DNA of 64,000 bases. Source: Pseudoscleropodium purum (Eukaryota; Streptophyta; Bryopsida; Hypnales; Brachytheciaceae). The translations under genes and the position numbers were made by a program. The notes beneath the pieces were generated by a model, which was not told the DNA's origin, did not search any database, and saw only the letters and a program-made list of their open reading frames with translations. The stretch covers positions 16,492,001 to 16,556,000 of the forward strand of contig OZ017804.1 of NCBI GenBank assembly GCA_963969395.1, in the 5' to 3' direction. Below are positions 21,961-33,922 of the stretch, piece after piece. The first letter of the stretch is position 1. Each line of letters starts with the position of its first letter.

Positions 21961-24900
21961 TTGGCTCAACTAATGAAATGAAATGAAGGTGATGAACCTG
22001 AAAAAAATTTAGAGTTATATACTTTTTGAATGTAGGGTCTATAATTATGCACTCTTGATTTTATATTTCTAGAAAGATATAGCAAATATCTATACTCTAA
22101 GATATTCTTCACTATTAAATACATGCCTATGGAGAGATTTTCAGATTATTTTGAACATATTTTGAATTAGATATGAATTTTCTTCACTTATTCCCTTGAG
22201 AAATTCATAGAAACTTCAAATTTTCTCAAAAACTCTGAAATTTTTTTACTTCTAAGAGACATTTGATTTCATCCTTAAAAAATAAATATAAGAAATTCTA
22301 GCATAAATAGCTACACAATGGGAACAAATAGAATAGGAAGATTTTGAGGTTTAACTTCCTAGATATATGCTTGTTTTTTTAAGATATCTCCTTGATGGAC
22401 ATGGCCCTATCACCAAGGTAGTATGAAATATGTTTTTAATATCTATACTTTAGATCAAGAGCAAATAAGTAGGAATTGCCAAATATATTAAAAAAGTATC
22501 TTTTTAGTGTAATAAGTGGATTTAGCATCTTTTTGTAAAGAAAGTCCTATAATTCCTCAATGAAGGGCTTTCCACCACTAAGCATTGTAGACATATATAA
22601 GGAACTTTCTAAGAAAAATCATCATTTATGCTATTGTGCCTAATAAGGCTTTATTTATTAAAATGAAACAATCTACGCATTTTAAGACTTCAACCCTAAA
22701 AAAGTTATAGTGATTTTATTGTTGAGTCAACGATAGACAATTTACATAACCTTTAGGCAATCAAAGGTTTGTATATATATTAATATGTTAAAATTTCAAA
22801 TTACCAAATAGTTTCAAAATTGAACAATTATAACAATTTATCTTTGAGTTGACGATAAAATTGAGAATATACTTTGTCCAAATATAATAAATATGGCCTA
22901 TAGTTATTATTATTAGATTTATCAAATTTTCATGTTTTCTTATTGGTAAGTGAAAGAAGGTTCCAATGCATTAGAGAATGCAACAATTAGATACTATATG
23001 CAAAAGTAATGAAGCAATTTACGAGGGTTAGAGTTTTTTAGGATAGATGTTCAAAAATTGTTTCGTCAATATACGTACATGTTGATTTTAGATATGTATG
23101 CAAAGTGGTGGAGGTAGATTAGATAGGGTGCAATTTTGACTGTATCCACCATGTGACCACCAAAGCCTTCCTTCCACTTAATATTTCAATCAACTTCTGA
23201 TTTGTAATTGTTGCCTTAGTTGTTGTCATCTTTTAGATATCATAAAGAAATCTTCCCTATAATTCACAGGGAAGTTTCTTTATTATAGAATGATGAATGA
23301 TCATACTGAGGCTTTTATACATATCAAGGGAGAGGGAGGGAGAGGGAAGGTCAAATTCAATATAAATTACATCATTTTTATAAATTAAAAAATGCCACAT
23401 GTCATCTTGTGAATGGTGTGAGGTACTGTAGACCTTTGAGAATCTAATATGGAAATTCAATTTTGGCATTTGAGAGCCAAATCAAACCTTCATGTACAAT
23501 ATCCCACTTTTCATTAGCCTCTCATGAAGATTTTGCTAGCTAACAATTCCAATTCTTGTCTTTCAACTATAGCGCATATACTTCTATATTCAATTTTGAA
23601 TTATTTTAAGCAAAGTTTGGATAGTCCTAGGCATATAGGAATCTAGCAAAAATCATAATATCATACACCGCATCCATTGGTAGGTGTTGTCATTCCTTCT
23701 TGAATAATCAATTAAAGTTGAAAAATGTGATTTATAAAAATATCCAGAAATAGAAAGATTAGTCCTTTCTATAAGAATTAAAAAATGAAAATTTCCTCAA
23801 ATGCAAGCATTTGTTTTTAGAAATGTTTTGTTGATCATGACCATTGATACGATAGTCTTTTTGTTTCTATCCTTATTCAATAATGAGCTAAAGGTGTCTT
23901 CATGAGGCATTAAGACTTGTAGTTAATTTTTTTATCTAATTAATGTGAACAAGGTATTATGCAACAAGTTGCCAACTTCTCGTTTTCTTTTTCATATTTC
24001 CACTACTTGAAGGCATCCAATATTTGGTTACCACTTCAATGTCATTAGATTGCTTAAGCAAAGTGTAAATCCCTTAAACACTCAAGACCTATGATGACAA
24101 AATGTGTCATCTACAAATTTTGGATTGCAAATTTGGAAAAATTGGGCAAAAAATCTCATTTTTAAAAACTTACTTATTAAAATGAGAGACGTCTACATAT
24201 TTGTAGCATTTTTTGAATATCGAATTTGCATATGTTTAACTTCTAAATGCCCAATCAACCATTTTATGGTCACTACCTAACTTTAGAGGCTACTCAAATC
24301 CAATGAAAATTCTTTTTTGGAAATTCATGTTTCCATATGTAATTTATGAAGTTATCTTTCTCTAGCTAAAAAACTTTTGACCAAGAAAAAACCTCTATAG
24401 GCTTGGATGATTTTTCAAAATGAAACACTCGAAGAAATACTCACTTGGATTACCTTGGGAGAGAAACCTAGTCAATCAAAGGCCATCCTACGAAACAAAC
24501 TCCATAGGTGGGCAAATGGACAAGGATTTGATTAGTTAATTGTAGCATGTAGTAAAAGGACATGGTCAATTGAATTATTATTGTTTTTCCAATGCATCTC
24601 ATTTGATTGTAAGGCTCTAAGAACAATCTTCCATTGCTCCAATCCTTGGAAAAATTGGCATGCATGTTTTTAACTATTCTCAATTGCATTTGGTCAAAAA
24701 TTGCAAATGCTTATTGAGTTTAAATTGAAATATAGTCTTGTGAAATCATTTCACACTAAAAAAATACAAAACTAAACTTTGATTGAAGATATCTCAAAAT
24801 CCATATGGTAAAAGCTTGTGAAATTGGTGGATAGACTAATTTGATAGTGGTGAATAAGATCCTATGATTGAATTTTTCAAAAAGTTGTTCTAAGAAATTT

Positions 24901-25473
24901 ATATTTTCATTTTAGAATGGCAATTAGTTAGAGGTGATTTTGGAGGGAGGATCTTTGAGGACATATAGGAAAGAATGTTGCAAAATTAAATTAAAAAACA
25001 AATCTTGTGCAAAGAAGGATTAGATAAGATTTTAGGACATGTTCATGTGACTTGAAAATACAAGTAGAATATGTAACCATTGTGTAGTTTCACTAATGTG
25101 TGGATAGTAGAGTACATATTGATTCAGATTTGGAGTGCAATAGGTCATTGGATCCAGCTAAGTAAGAGGACAAACTTTTGCCACTATTATATATTACAAT
25201 TTTTGGACTTTATATATCAAATACACTAAAATTATTGAATTCCAAATACAATAGTAATCCTTAAAGGTTTGAAAAGCCCAATTCTGAACTCAATATAGTT
25301 TGTTTTTTGTATTTGTCATAATTAGAAAATGTATGAACTAAGAAATATATTAGAGACAAAAGGCTATCATTTGTACACTAAGTTTGCTTCTAGTGAAGCA
25401 TGGAACTCCTAATTTGAGCCATTATTGCACCCATTGACTTCATAACTCAAAAGCTACAATATAGTCATGTATT
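21961..25473. other. AT-rich intergenic, no gene seen
   Basis: About 3.5 kb of AT-rich sequence. Only short AT-driven frames are present (for example 23257-23469 and 24468-24689, minus). A TTAACTTCTAAATGCCC motif at 24237-24253 resembles the recurrent end motif described under findings. Confidence 0.5.
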
Positions 25474-26692
25474 TTAACCCCTACTAGAGGTCAAAACTGC
25501 GTTTTTTTGGCAACATAGCAATTTTGGGTAGCTCACTACAAATGAAGTTTTTAGTTTTTTTTTGCTAAAATTTTCATACAACATGTGCTTGAGAAGTAAC
25601 TTTAAGGGCCGATAATTTTCATAACTTCTAACTACATGATTCAAAAGTTATTGCATGATATGTAATTTTCAATGCTTAGCAGGTAGCCCAAAAATTTCTT
25701 AAAATATCACTTTTTTGGAAAATAAAAATTTGAAATTGATTTTCTAAATTTATATATATGTGGAAAGCTTTAAATCATTCCATTTTGATTTACAAGATGA
25801 AAGTTATGAGGTGCTCTAGTTTGCGGGTAGTCTTGAATTCCCTACTCAAAAATAAATTTTGGAGTCCTTTATTTAACTCAATTTTTAATATTTTTGAAAA
25901 AAATAAAAAGATATGATGTAGAATATTTATTACTACATTACCACTGTTAGGACTAGAGTTTTTCAATTTTATAATTATATTCTTAACAATTTAGTGTTTT
26001 GAATCACTTTGTACTTCTTTCTATCTTCTATTTTTTTCCTATATGTTATGCAATTCTAAATGATCTAAAAATTTTCAAGCATGTATCCAATTTAACTTGA
26101 AGAATGAATCCAAGAGGTGACCATCATTTTGGACATTTTTTCATACCATTAAATGAGATTCAACCCCTTGGGAGGGTTGTGAGTTCCCTTGCCAAAATCT
26201 ATGTTCCCAAACTAAACACACTGCCCCATAGTAACTGCGTGACGTGGCCTAGCAGTTGCTACATTACTATTTTATTTTTTTTTATTTTTTTTTTAAATTC
26301 AAATTTTTTTGACAAATGTTTAAAATTTCAATTTCTTTTATTGACAACGGACATTCCCGAATTGCTCAAGGAACAACACTAGGAATAGGCCCAGACGGCC
26401 CTCTTGACCCCCCAAAAAACATTTAATGAAATGTGACCTTGTGAAGTGCAGCTACTTGTATTTTCACAAGGTCAAAAGAATGGTTTTTGTCACTTCAAAC
26501 ATTAATATCTTCCAATCTACATGGTGGAAAATTCTGAAATTTTTTCCACATCTTTTCAAACTAATTTACTACAAGATCCTAAGGTTACATGTGTCTAAAG
26601 ATGTTTTTCATATAAAATTTGATGTTTGTATCAAAAATGGCAGTTTTTGAGCGTTTTTGGTGAAAATATAGTTTTCGACATGTAGGGGTTAA
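25474..26692. mobile_element. 1.2-kb element bounded by inverted TTAACCCCTA
   Basis: TTAACCCCTA (25474-25483) and TAGGGGTTAA (26683-26692) are exact inverted ends. The interior has no transposase frame. Its middle and right parts resemble about 53.88-54.63 kb, which also ends TTTAGGGGTTAA. The MITE at 26147-26428 interrupts this copy and appears absent from the other, which supports insertion after the copies separated. Confidence 0.5.
26147..26428. mobile_element. 282-bp MITE-like insertion, CATTAAATG ends
   Basis: Begins CATTAAATG and ends CATTTAATG, a perfect 9-bp inverted pair. It contains a CCCCTTGGGAGGG edge, a GTGACGTGGC core and a long T tract, the same layout as 7914-8205 and 4459-4797. 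It sits inside the 25474-26692 element. Confidence 0.55.
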
Positions 26693-28090
26693 TTCATAAA
26701 GGTTTCTAGTGTTTGTAGGCCCAAAATTACTTCAATGTACTCAAATCCAAAACAAAGCTAAAATCTTTATTTATATTTATTCATTAATAAATCCAACTAT
26801 AGGATACTTTAGTTGAGTCGTCATAGTATATCATCTTAAAATTTTAGAATAAAAAACCTCACCAATTGCAAGATCAAGTTCCTTTAGTTTCAAAAAAAAA
26901 TACTTACAATTCTTTCCAAAATGGTTAGATTTTAAGCTTTTGATACAAAAATGTGTAGGCCCTGCAAACTTATTACTCTATATACATACAAGCTCTTGTA
27001 AACCAATAAGCCATTTAAGGATTAAATGCAAGCTTCAAAAATGAAGTTAGATTCTCAATTATAGTAAATTTGCCAATCACCATACAAAGAAAATTCAAAT
27101 CCTTCTCTACATAAATATAGAGACTTGCATGTTTTGAAATTAGGCGTGATTATTAAATGTCATGTTAAGATTCACCTTAAAAAAGAGGATGGAGGAAGAT
27201 TTCTTCCTACAAATTATATTACAATTTCAAGGCAATGAAGCTAAAATTTAGTTAAAAATTCCTTGCAACCCTTCACCGTATAGTATGCAATCATTGGGTT
27301 GTGATATGAAATTTTGGTCCCATCCTAATTGAATTGATAGTTGAATCGTGTGGAAAGTGTGCGATAAATGGCAACTAAGGGAGTTGATCTATTTGTAATC
27401 ACCCCCCATTTCCAACCGACAGGCTACTCTCTTTCTTTGAAATTGTTGCGCAATTTCCAAAGTAATTATAGGGAATTATGATTGCTTGTAAGGCTCTTAA
27501 TATTCCAACCAGCCCTTGGTCGATTTTGCAACCAACCTACCATTGAAAATACAAAGGTCTATATGACTAGTACACGTCATACAATACAATTCAACAAAAA
27601 AATTCATGATAATTATATTTTGAGTTAAAAAAATTTGAAAAATTATATAATCCTTCCAAAACTCTAGTTCTATATAAAGGAAGATTTTTGCGCTCAAGAA
27701 ATTCTGCACTCCACATACCTGTAATTGCTTAAGGTAATTGCTTAAGTGGTTGGAAATGGCCAAGGAGGATTGACCCTTCTATTACCCCTCCAGAGAATAA
27801 ATCTCAAAATTGCCCCCTATTTGTGTTGCTTCAATTTTGTATTGCATCATGTCCTTAGCTTATTCGGGGTCTCCGATTGCAAATAAATATTCAAAATTTG
27901 CAAATTTTATCATATGTGGCAAATAAAGAATTTCAGGGTTTTCTACAAGGGTAAAACATGGGGCAATAGTGGGGTCAATCCTCCCTGGTTGTTGGAAATG
28001 GGTCGACTCCCTTGTTATTGTTATCCGAGTTTTGGATGTGTGGTAAATGGCACGTTTACTCTACCTCTCCGTCTTCAAGAAACGGCCTCG
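26693..28090. other. AT-rich intergenic and distal promoter
   Basis: No gene seen. The frames at 27497-27763 (minus) and 27914-28120 (plus) have no known domain. Composition becomes balanced from about 27900 towards the small membrane-protein gene. Confidence 0.45.
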
Positions 28091-28115
28091 GGTTTCCCCG
28101 AAGAATGCTTCCCCT

Positions 28116-28121
28116 TATAAA
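28116..28121 (+). promoter_or_regulatory. TATA box of the small membrane-protein gene
   Basis: TATAAA followed 25-50 bases later by a pyrimidine-rich initiator-like stretch (CTACTCTCTCTCACTTC, about 28166-28182). Transcription probably starts at about 28145-28180. That leaves a leader of over 500 bases before the ATG at 28720. The leader contains several short upstream ATGs, so it may be spliced; a TGTGCAG acceptor-like site lies at 28667-28673. Confidence 0.6.
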
Positions 28122-28719
28122 GACTTCTCCCTGTAAATACTTCCCCCCGACTCCACTCAGCGCACTACTCTCTCTCACTTCAATTGCGGAGCTCGCAATC
28201 CCTTCACTGTAGCACAGATCATCAATTTTTGTGCCTCCGAGTCGATGTTCGGAGCTTCTTCATCGCGTTTCACTTGCGTTGCATTCATTCAGCACCACCG
28301 ACGATCACGCACTTCTTTTTCCCGCTCCAATGCACGCAGATTGATCTTGATTTGGTGTGAGCAAACAAAGTAATGCATCCCTATTCCATCTCATCTCGTT
28401 AGCCCGAGTTTTTGCAGCTTAGCTAAGTTAATTAGCTAGCCGGAGATTGCTTCGTGATCTTTTGTGAGCCTTGGTCGAAGAAACGCGAGGATGTGTTAAC
28501 CCCGGTCTCGTGATCTGTTCCAGTATTCTCAGGAGCAAAATTCTGTGCAATTTTTCTGTAGCAAATTAAATGTCATGTAGGATGATTGTATGTAGGATCC
28601 ATTGTCTCCGGGTTATACGGACATTTGAGGGGGCATTTGAGATTACTATTAATCTGTGATGATGCGTGTGCAGTTCTAGTACAGATTTTGGCCGAGATTT
28701 TATAGAGCAGTAATCAGTG

Positions 28720-29265
28720 ATGACGGTCTTGGATCAAGCGACGAGGCGACGAGCAGTGCAATCTTGCTTCGTAATTTTGCTCCTCACATTTTCTTCCTAC
28801 GCGTCAGCCTCCATCTCTCCAATTTCAAACGTCAAGTCACGCAGGTATTCTCCAGATGTCAAGGTGCACAATCGCACGGAGAGGAAGCTAGCTGCGGTAC
28901 CAGCACCTGAGCCGGCTGTCTCCGGGAATGCTCCTGCACCAAGCCCTTCGAATCCTCGGCCTTCCTCGCCGCCTCCTAATTCGCGACCGGCACTAATTTC
29001 TCCTAGTGATGATACGCCTGGGACAGACTTGCCACCGAGGATACTTTCGCCACCTTCTGCATCGGAGGCGCCAATAACCTCTCCAATTCGCGCGTCGAAG
29101 CCATCAAACGGGAAGGTGATTCTTGGAGTCGGCGGAGGAGTGCTCTTGGTTGTGTTAATTTCTTTGACGGCAGTGGCGTGTGCGAATCCGGAATGGCTGC
29201 AGAACTGCCTACCACATAGCCTTCGATTGACTCAGTACCAGCGTCAGCGTCATGAGCCTACTTAG
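28720..29265 (+). CDS. Small Pro/Ser-rich type I membrane protein
   Basis: No family is recognised. The single-exon frame encodes 181 aa. Residues 12-31 form a hydrophobic signal peptide ending in Ala/Ser. Residues 32-130 are an extracellular-type segment rich in Pro, Ser and Ala, with APAPSPS and SPPP motifs of the kind modified in arabinogalactan and extensin proteins, plus an NRT glycosylation sequon at 51. Residues 131-155 form a single transmembrane helix with a Gly-rich start (GVGGG). A short Cys-containing basic tail of about 25 residues follows. The layout resembles the N-terminal half of plant class I formins and membrane-linked arabinogalactan proteins, but no catalytic domain follows before the TAG stop. 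The ATG at 28720 is the first in frame. It is likely a cell-surface or wall-linked protein; the function is unknown. Confidence 0.75.
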   Translation: MTVLDQATRRRAVQSCFVILLLTFSSYASASISPISNVKSRRYSPDVKVHNRTERKLAAVPAPEPAVSGNAPAPSPSNPRPSSPPPNSRPALISPSDDTPGTDLPPRILSPPSASEAPITSPIRASKPSNGKVILGVGGGVLLVVLISLTAVACANPEWLQNCLPHSLRLTQYQRQRHEPT

Positions 29266-30197
29266 GGTAAATCACATACTGGAGTGACCGGTTGCATCCG
29301 CATGAAGGTTTGGCTTGTCAATGAGCAAATCTTTTGTAATCCATGACAAGGAGCAGATGGAGATGTTTTTCTTCTTTGGAGCTGGCATCTCGTCAAGACT
29401 TTCGTGAACTGGAGGTACAATCCTGATTTGAATTTTGACCTGAAGATCAAACCTAATTGGACTGTTAAAGTTTTCCACGGGATCTGGTTCCTGACATTAG
29501 GCTGCGTCGGATTAGTGCACAGAAATATCACAGGCTGCGTCGGTCACAGAAATATCTGGTAAAGCTTCAATGCAAGTATGTAGTATCTTGATGACAGAAC
29601 GTCAAGAAGTTTAGGTGTTTTCCTTTACAATCGCCTGGAAGGATCGGAAGCAGGTACAAGTTGAAGGTAGAGAGTGTTGTTTAGGCATTGCCGGAATTGA
29701 TAGCCAGAGGTGAAGACTGAAATGCTTCTGACTAAAATTGCCATCAGCTAAGCACTGATATTCAAGGATATCTTTGAGCGAAGCAGAGCTGCCATGAAGT
29801 TGCTTGCATACACTCATTCCCAATGGAGGATATGTTTGTGAATGGTTCTATGACTGATTTCTTCAACAATGCACCAGGTCACTGGCTTAATGCATATCTT
29901 CAGTTACTGCAGTATCAAAGCTTTTCCTTAATTTTGTTGAACTATCAGTGATTTTCTTCAGCAAGCTCATAAGGTCATTCTTTCTGATATGTACTGATTA
30001 TGAGATGAGGCCCTTACTTGGTTATTGAACAGAATCCTCTCCTCCAAACTAGGTCAATATCATAAAATCTTGAATATCTACAATTGGACTCCCAAGGAGT
30101 GGGGAGGATGGTGTCATGAGTTTAAACTTATTTGCTTGTTTTAGACTATATTGTGCCATGTGAATAGAGAAGGTTATGGTGTCAAGTTTCATGGTTG
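29266..30197 (+). other. 3' flank of the small membrane-protein gene
   Basis: Balanced composition to about 29900, probably 3' UTR. Frames on the minus strand (29262-29531, 29611-29823) lack known domains and are treated as chance. Confidence 0.4.
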
Positions 30198-30462
30198 CAG
30201 GGTTGACAGGACGGTCGGACGTCCGGGACGTCCGGACGCGGACGCTATGTCCGTAGCGTTCGCCCCGTCCGCCCCATCCGCTTCGACTGCCCTGTTTCCG
30301 TCTGACCGCCCTACCCAAACTGACCCGCCCCGCCCCGCCCATCCACCCCGTCCGTCCGCCTTCCAACGGAGGGAGGGACGCTGCATCCGCTGGCATCCGT
30401 GAGGACGGATGTCCGGGTTACGGACGCTATTTTGGGGCGGACGTATTGATTTGTCAACCCTG
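30198..30462. mobile_element. hAT-like MITE, 265 bp, GC-rich, with 8-bp target duplication
   Basis: The left end is CAGGGTTGACA (30198). The right end read in reverse is also CAGGGTTGACA (to 30462). CAGGG ends are typical of hAT transposons. The 8 bases outside each end are CATGGTTG (30190-30197) and AATGGTTG (30463-30470), matching at 7 of 8, as an aged hAT target-site duplication would. The interior is very GC-rich (GGACGTCC, CCGTCCGCC, CCGCCCCGCCC) in an AT-rich neighbourhood, with GGACG/CGTCC words in both orientations. It has no transposase. The overlapping 83- and 115-codon frames are by-products of high GC. Confidence 0.9.
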
Positions 30463-32507
30463 AATGGTTGGTACCTTGTGTTGGGGTGATTGCAAAAATA
30501 ATTGAACTATTTTGTCACATTGCGTGATAGTTGGGGTTGGATACATAACTTTTGGAGTTCTACTTGGATGGCCATGAAATTTTTACCAAGGATGTCCAAG
30601 GAAAATGTGGTTCTACAATATTTGGGGGATATTATTCATAAATAGAGTGATTGTAGAATAGTACTTTGGGCACTTTTCAACACTTTTGAGTACCTTTTTT
30701 TTTTTAAGATTTGCAACCTAGAATTTTATAGCCTTATTTCATAATTCCCTCACCTTTTTTGTTGAAGGGTTTCAATAAATAGCATTTCAAATGCCTTACA
30801 CTCTTGCTTGAAGAGGCATGCAATCTTGTTGTTCTAGTGGTTTATGAATGGTTGTAGATTCAATTTTTCTTTGACACATGCCTTCTTAGGAAATTTACAA
30901 CAATGGATACAATTTTTTTTCAAACAGTAGCCCAATTTGTATAAAAATTCACAAAAGTAAAATTGGAGTGCATTTCTAAGCACTACAAAGTACACAAGAA
31001 TATTGCCATCAAATACATCTTTGAAAAAAAAAATGAAAAAAAAATTTGAATATTTGTGTCGACAAATGAAGAAGAAATACATGTCTAAACTACAAAAAAT
31101 CAAGGAGAAAACAATCCAGACATCCTAAATTCAACTAGAAAATAGTATGAAGATGTAATTATATTAATAGTTTTGATTTCAAGAAATTGAAAAATGCAAC
31201 AAATAGTACATGCATCTCTTACAATCTCCTATTCATTGCAACATTACATTTTAGTGGAAAATTTAATTTTTACATGAAGCTTTCTTCCAATGTATTGCTT
31301 AGGTTAGTGATTTAAGCTTGAATCACCAAGATCTCTTTAACCTCTAAATAATAAAGTGACCATTTTTTAGTGCAAGATTGAAAAAATCTACTTGAAATTT
31401 GTTTTTTTAGAAGTCATTTAGAAGTCAATGCTTAAGTCTTTTTTTAAATTTATAATATTTTACTTATTATGTAAATAAATATATAAATGTTTTAATTTCC
31501 ATAATGTCTTAAAATTGGTCTTAAGGAATTTAAATGAACTCAAAGCCTAATTTTAATTGAACAACTAGCTTGAAATACTTTTTTCATCATTCAAAATATG
31601 AAATTCAAAGTCATTTGTGACTTAAATTATGTATAAAAGCCTAAAAAGACCTCATGCACACAGAAAGAGAAACAAAAAATTGATGGTAGGTCACAAGAGT
31701 TGAATAGATGACCACTTGATAACTAGTCATTATGTCATAAATATAATTAACTCTTTATTCTAATCTACAAGTAATTTTGAATTTTATTCCAACAAAAAAG
31801 AGAGTTCATTTTTCCTCTACTAATACATATTATGCTAATGAAAATGTTTGACATTTACTTATATAATCAAATCAAAACTAATCAAAATAATTTAGGTTGT
31901 TTAGAACCTTAAAAGAACTTATTTTCAAAATCTTACCATGTGAAATTTTTTGTAGAAATATTGAGATCACATGTTTCAATGCTTTTAATTGGTTGTATCC
32001 AAATAAAATTACATCTATATAAAATAAAATTTCAACTTGGTATATTAATGTGCTTTAAATCAATTTTGACGAAATGAAATTAAAAAGACTTTTTAGATTA
32101 TTTTTTAAAAATTATGTTAGATTTCTTTTTAATTTTTCAAATTAGATTATTTTGAGGGTAACTTGTAAAATTAAACTTAAAATTTCAATAAGAGAATTTG
32201 TGATGAGTTTGAATTTTGATCAATTATTTTTTTAAAACATGTTGTAAAACTACATATACTAATTAATTTCATCCATGAATATTTTTGTTTGATATTCTTG
32301 CTTGATAATTTGTACAACATTATAAGCAAGTCTATTTTCTATAATACCAATTTGAAAAATATTTATTGCAATTTTAACTTTGGGTCTATAATTATAGACT
32401 ATTGATTTTCTAATTATTATAAGATGATAGGGAACTTTTGTTCATACAATACCATTTATACTGTAATATATGTCTATAGTAAATTATTCAAAAATTTTAA
32501 ACATATA
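30463..32507. other. AT-rich intergenic, no gene seen
   Basis: About 2 kb of AT-rich DNA. The 89-codon minus frame at 30834-31103 is Phe/Tyr/Cys-rich and has no known motif. Confidence 0.5.
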
Positions 32508-33099
32508 TTCCCTCTATCCCAAAATGATCTTCCTAGTGCATGTTCTAATATGGAAGGAAGGGGCCTAGAGGCAATTTTTGGAGTAGTAAAATAGAACTCC
32601 AATTACAAACATTTAGATTGTACTGTTGATATTATTTAAAATAAAACTCCAATAAAAAACAACTATGTCAGAGGCACGTACTTGTTGATATTATTCTCTA
32701 TAATACAACCATTTGTAATTACGTCACAAGTCACGTCAACATTGATAGATCAATTGCCACATGTTCTTGAGCTATAGGGTGCAACTTCAAACTAGGGACC
32801 ACAAGTGTTGGTCCATTAATATTGTTAATGTTGCAAAAAGATTAATAAACATAAGTACTTGTTGTGGTCTACAAAAATTGGATAGATTGAAGGCCAATAG
32901 TACTCTTAAAAAATGCCTCAAAAATCTTAGTTTTGAGTGCTAAAAAATTACATTTTGGAAAGGGTTCAAGAACTCAAATGTTTAGGATGTTAGAAGAATA
33001 TCAAATTCTACTTAAAGTTCAATTTAAAAAAAAATGAAATTTTCAACCTTAATCCAGAACATTTTATCCAATAAGAAGATCATTTTGGAATGGAGGGAA
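32508..33099. mobile_element. Stowaway/mariner-like element, 592 bp
   Basis: The left end TTCCCTCTATCCCAAAATGA (32508) continues with TCTTCCTA. The right end, read in reverse from 33099, is TTCCCTCCATTCCAAAATGA followed by TCTTCTTA. The arms match over about 30 bp. TA flanks both ends (32506-32507 and 33100-33101). This end type (YTCCCTCCRTYCCAAAAT) and TA target are classic for Stowaway elements of the Tc1/mariner superfamily. A 60-codon frame at 32761-32943 has no transposase motif, so it is non-autonomous or decayed. Confidence 0.88.
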
Positions 33100-33776
33100 T
33101 ATATGTATTTCATATGAATTTTCTTCAATAATTCACTATAATTTTACTATTTTTAAAAAGCATATACTTTCATTTCTAAAAAATATTGAGGTTGTTTATA
33201 AAGTCAAAGGCTCCATCCTTGAAGAATTTAATTTAGAAAGATGATGAAGTATAAAAAATGGTCAAAGGATGAGTCTAGATGTGAAAATGCATCTATTGGT
33301 GCAAAAATTTAATTATTTTTGGCAAAATATCTTATATAATGTGAAGTCTTGTCCTTTCATGGTTAACTTTTTGAAGATGCCCATGAATGACTTTTCAAAT
33401 CACATAAATGAAGAATGCACATATTGGTCCAGAAATCAAACCATTTTTGGCAAAGTACTATGGTAATAGGTTTTGTCCTTCTAAAGTTAAATTTTAAGAG
33501 ATATGGGTTTACTTACATTACGTCATGAACAAGGAACATAGTATAACTAAGAAAAGCCACAATTCATTTCTCTCCTCAAACTCCTTTACCCAAACTTGTT
33601 GCAAATCTGAACATGGTAGCTTCATAAACAAGAATATGTCAATGGTTTTAACAAATTCACTTAATTTTTCTACTGTTCCCTTTGAGACAAGTAGAGCTTC
33701 ATTGAACTTGTTGAAGTTCTTGATATCATTCAAAAGTCTATAATTGTAACCCTACCACCATTGAATGGCAACCATT
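33100..33776. other. AT-rich intergenic, no gene seen
   Basis: Two similar segments (about 33280-33350 and 33405-33480) share GCATCTATTGGTGCA or GCACATATTGGTCCA, then TTTTTGGCAAA and TTGTCCTT, a diverged local duplication of about 130 bp spacing. Overlapping frames on both strands at 33518-33743 are treated as chance. Confidence 0.45.
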
Positions 33777-33922
33777 AATAAGGTAATCTACTCTTAAAGT
33801 GACTATTTAAGCCTACCTAAGTCATTAATAATTTGTGATAGATACTTCAAGGAACATGTCAATTAGTCCTAGATAAGGGACACATTTAGAACATGGTCAC
33901 TTTAAGAGTAGATTACTTTATT
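33777..33922. mobile_element. 146-bp foldback MITE
   Basis: The left arm (33777-33803, starting AATAAGGTAATCTACTC) and right arm (33896-33922, ending GAGTAGATTACTTTATT) are reverse complements over 27 bp with one mismatch. The element can fold into a long hairpin and has no coding capacity. A single diverged arm of the same type occurs at about 52880-52906 (GTAGTCTACTCTCAAAGTGA). Confidence 0.85.

Noticed and set aside
30049..30402. ORFs of 65-115 codons on both strands
   Set aside because: All overlap the GC-rich hAT-like MITE, where stops are rare. There is no protein similarity.
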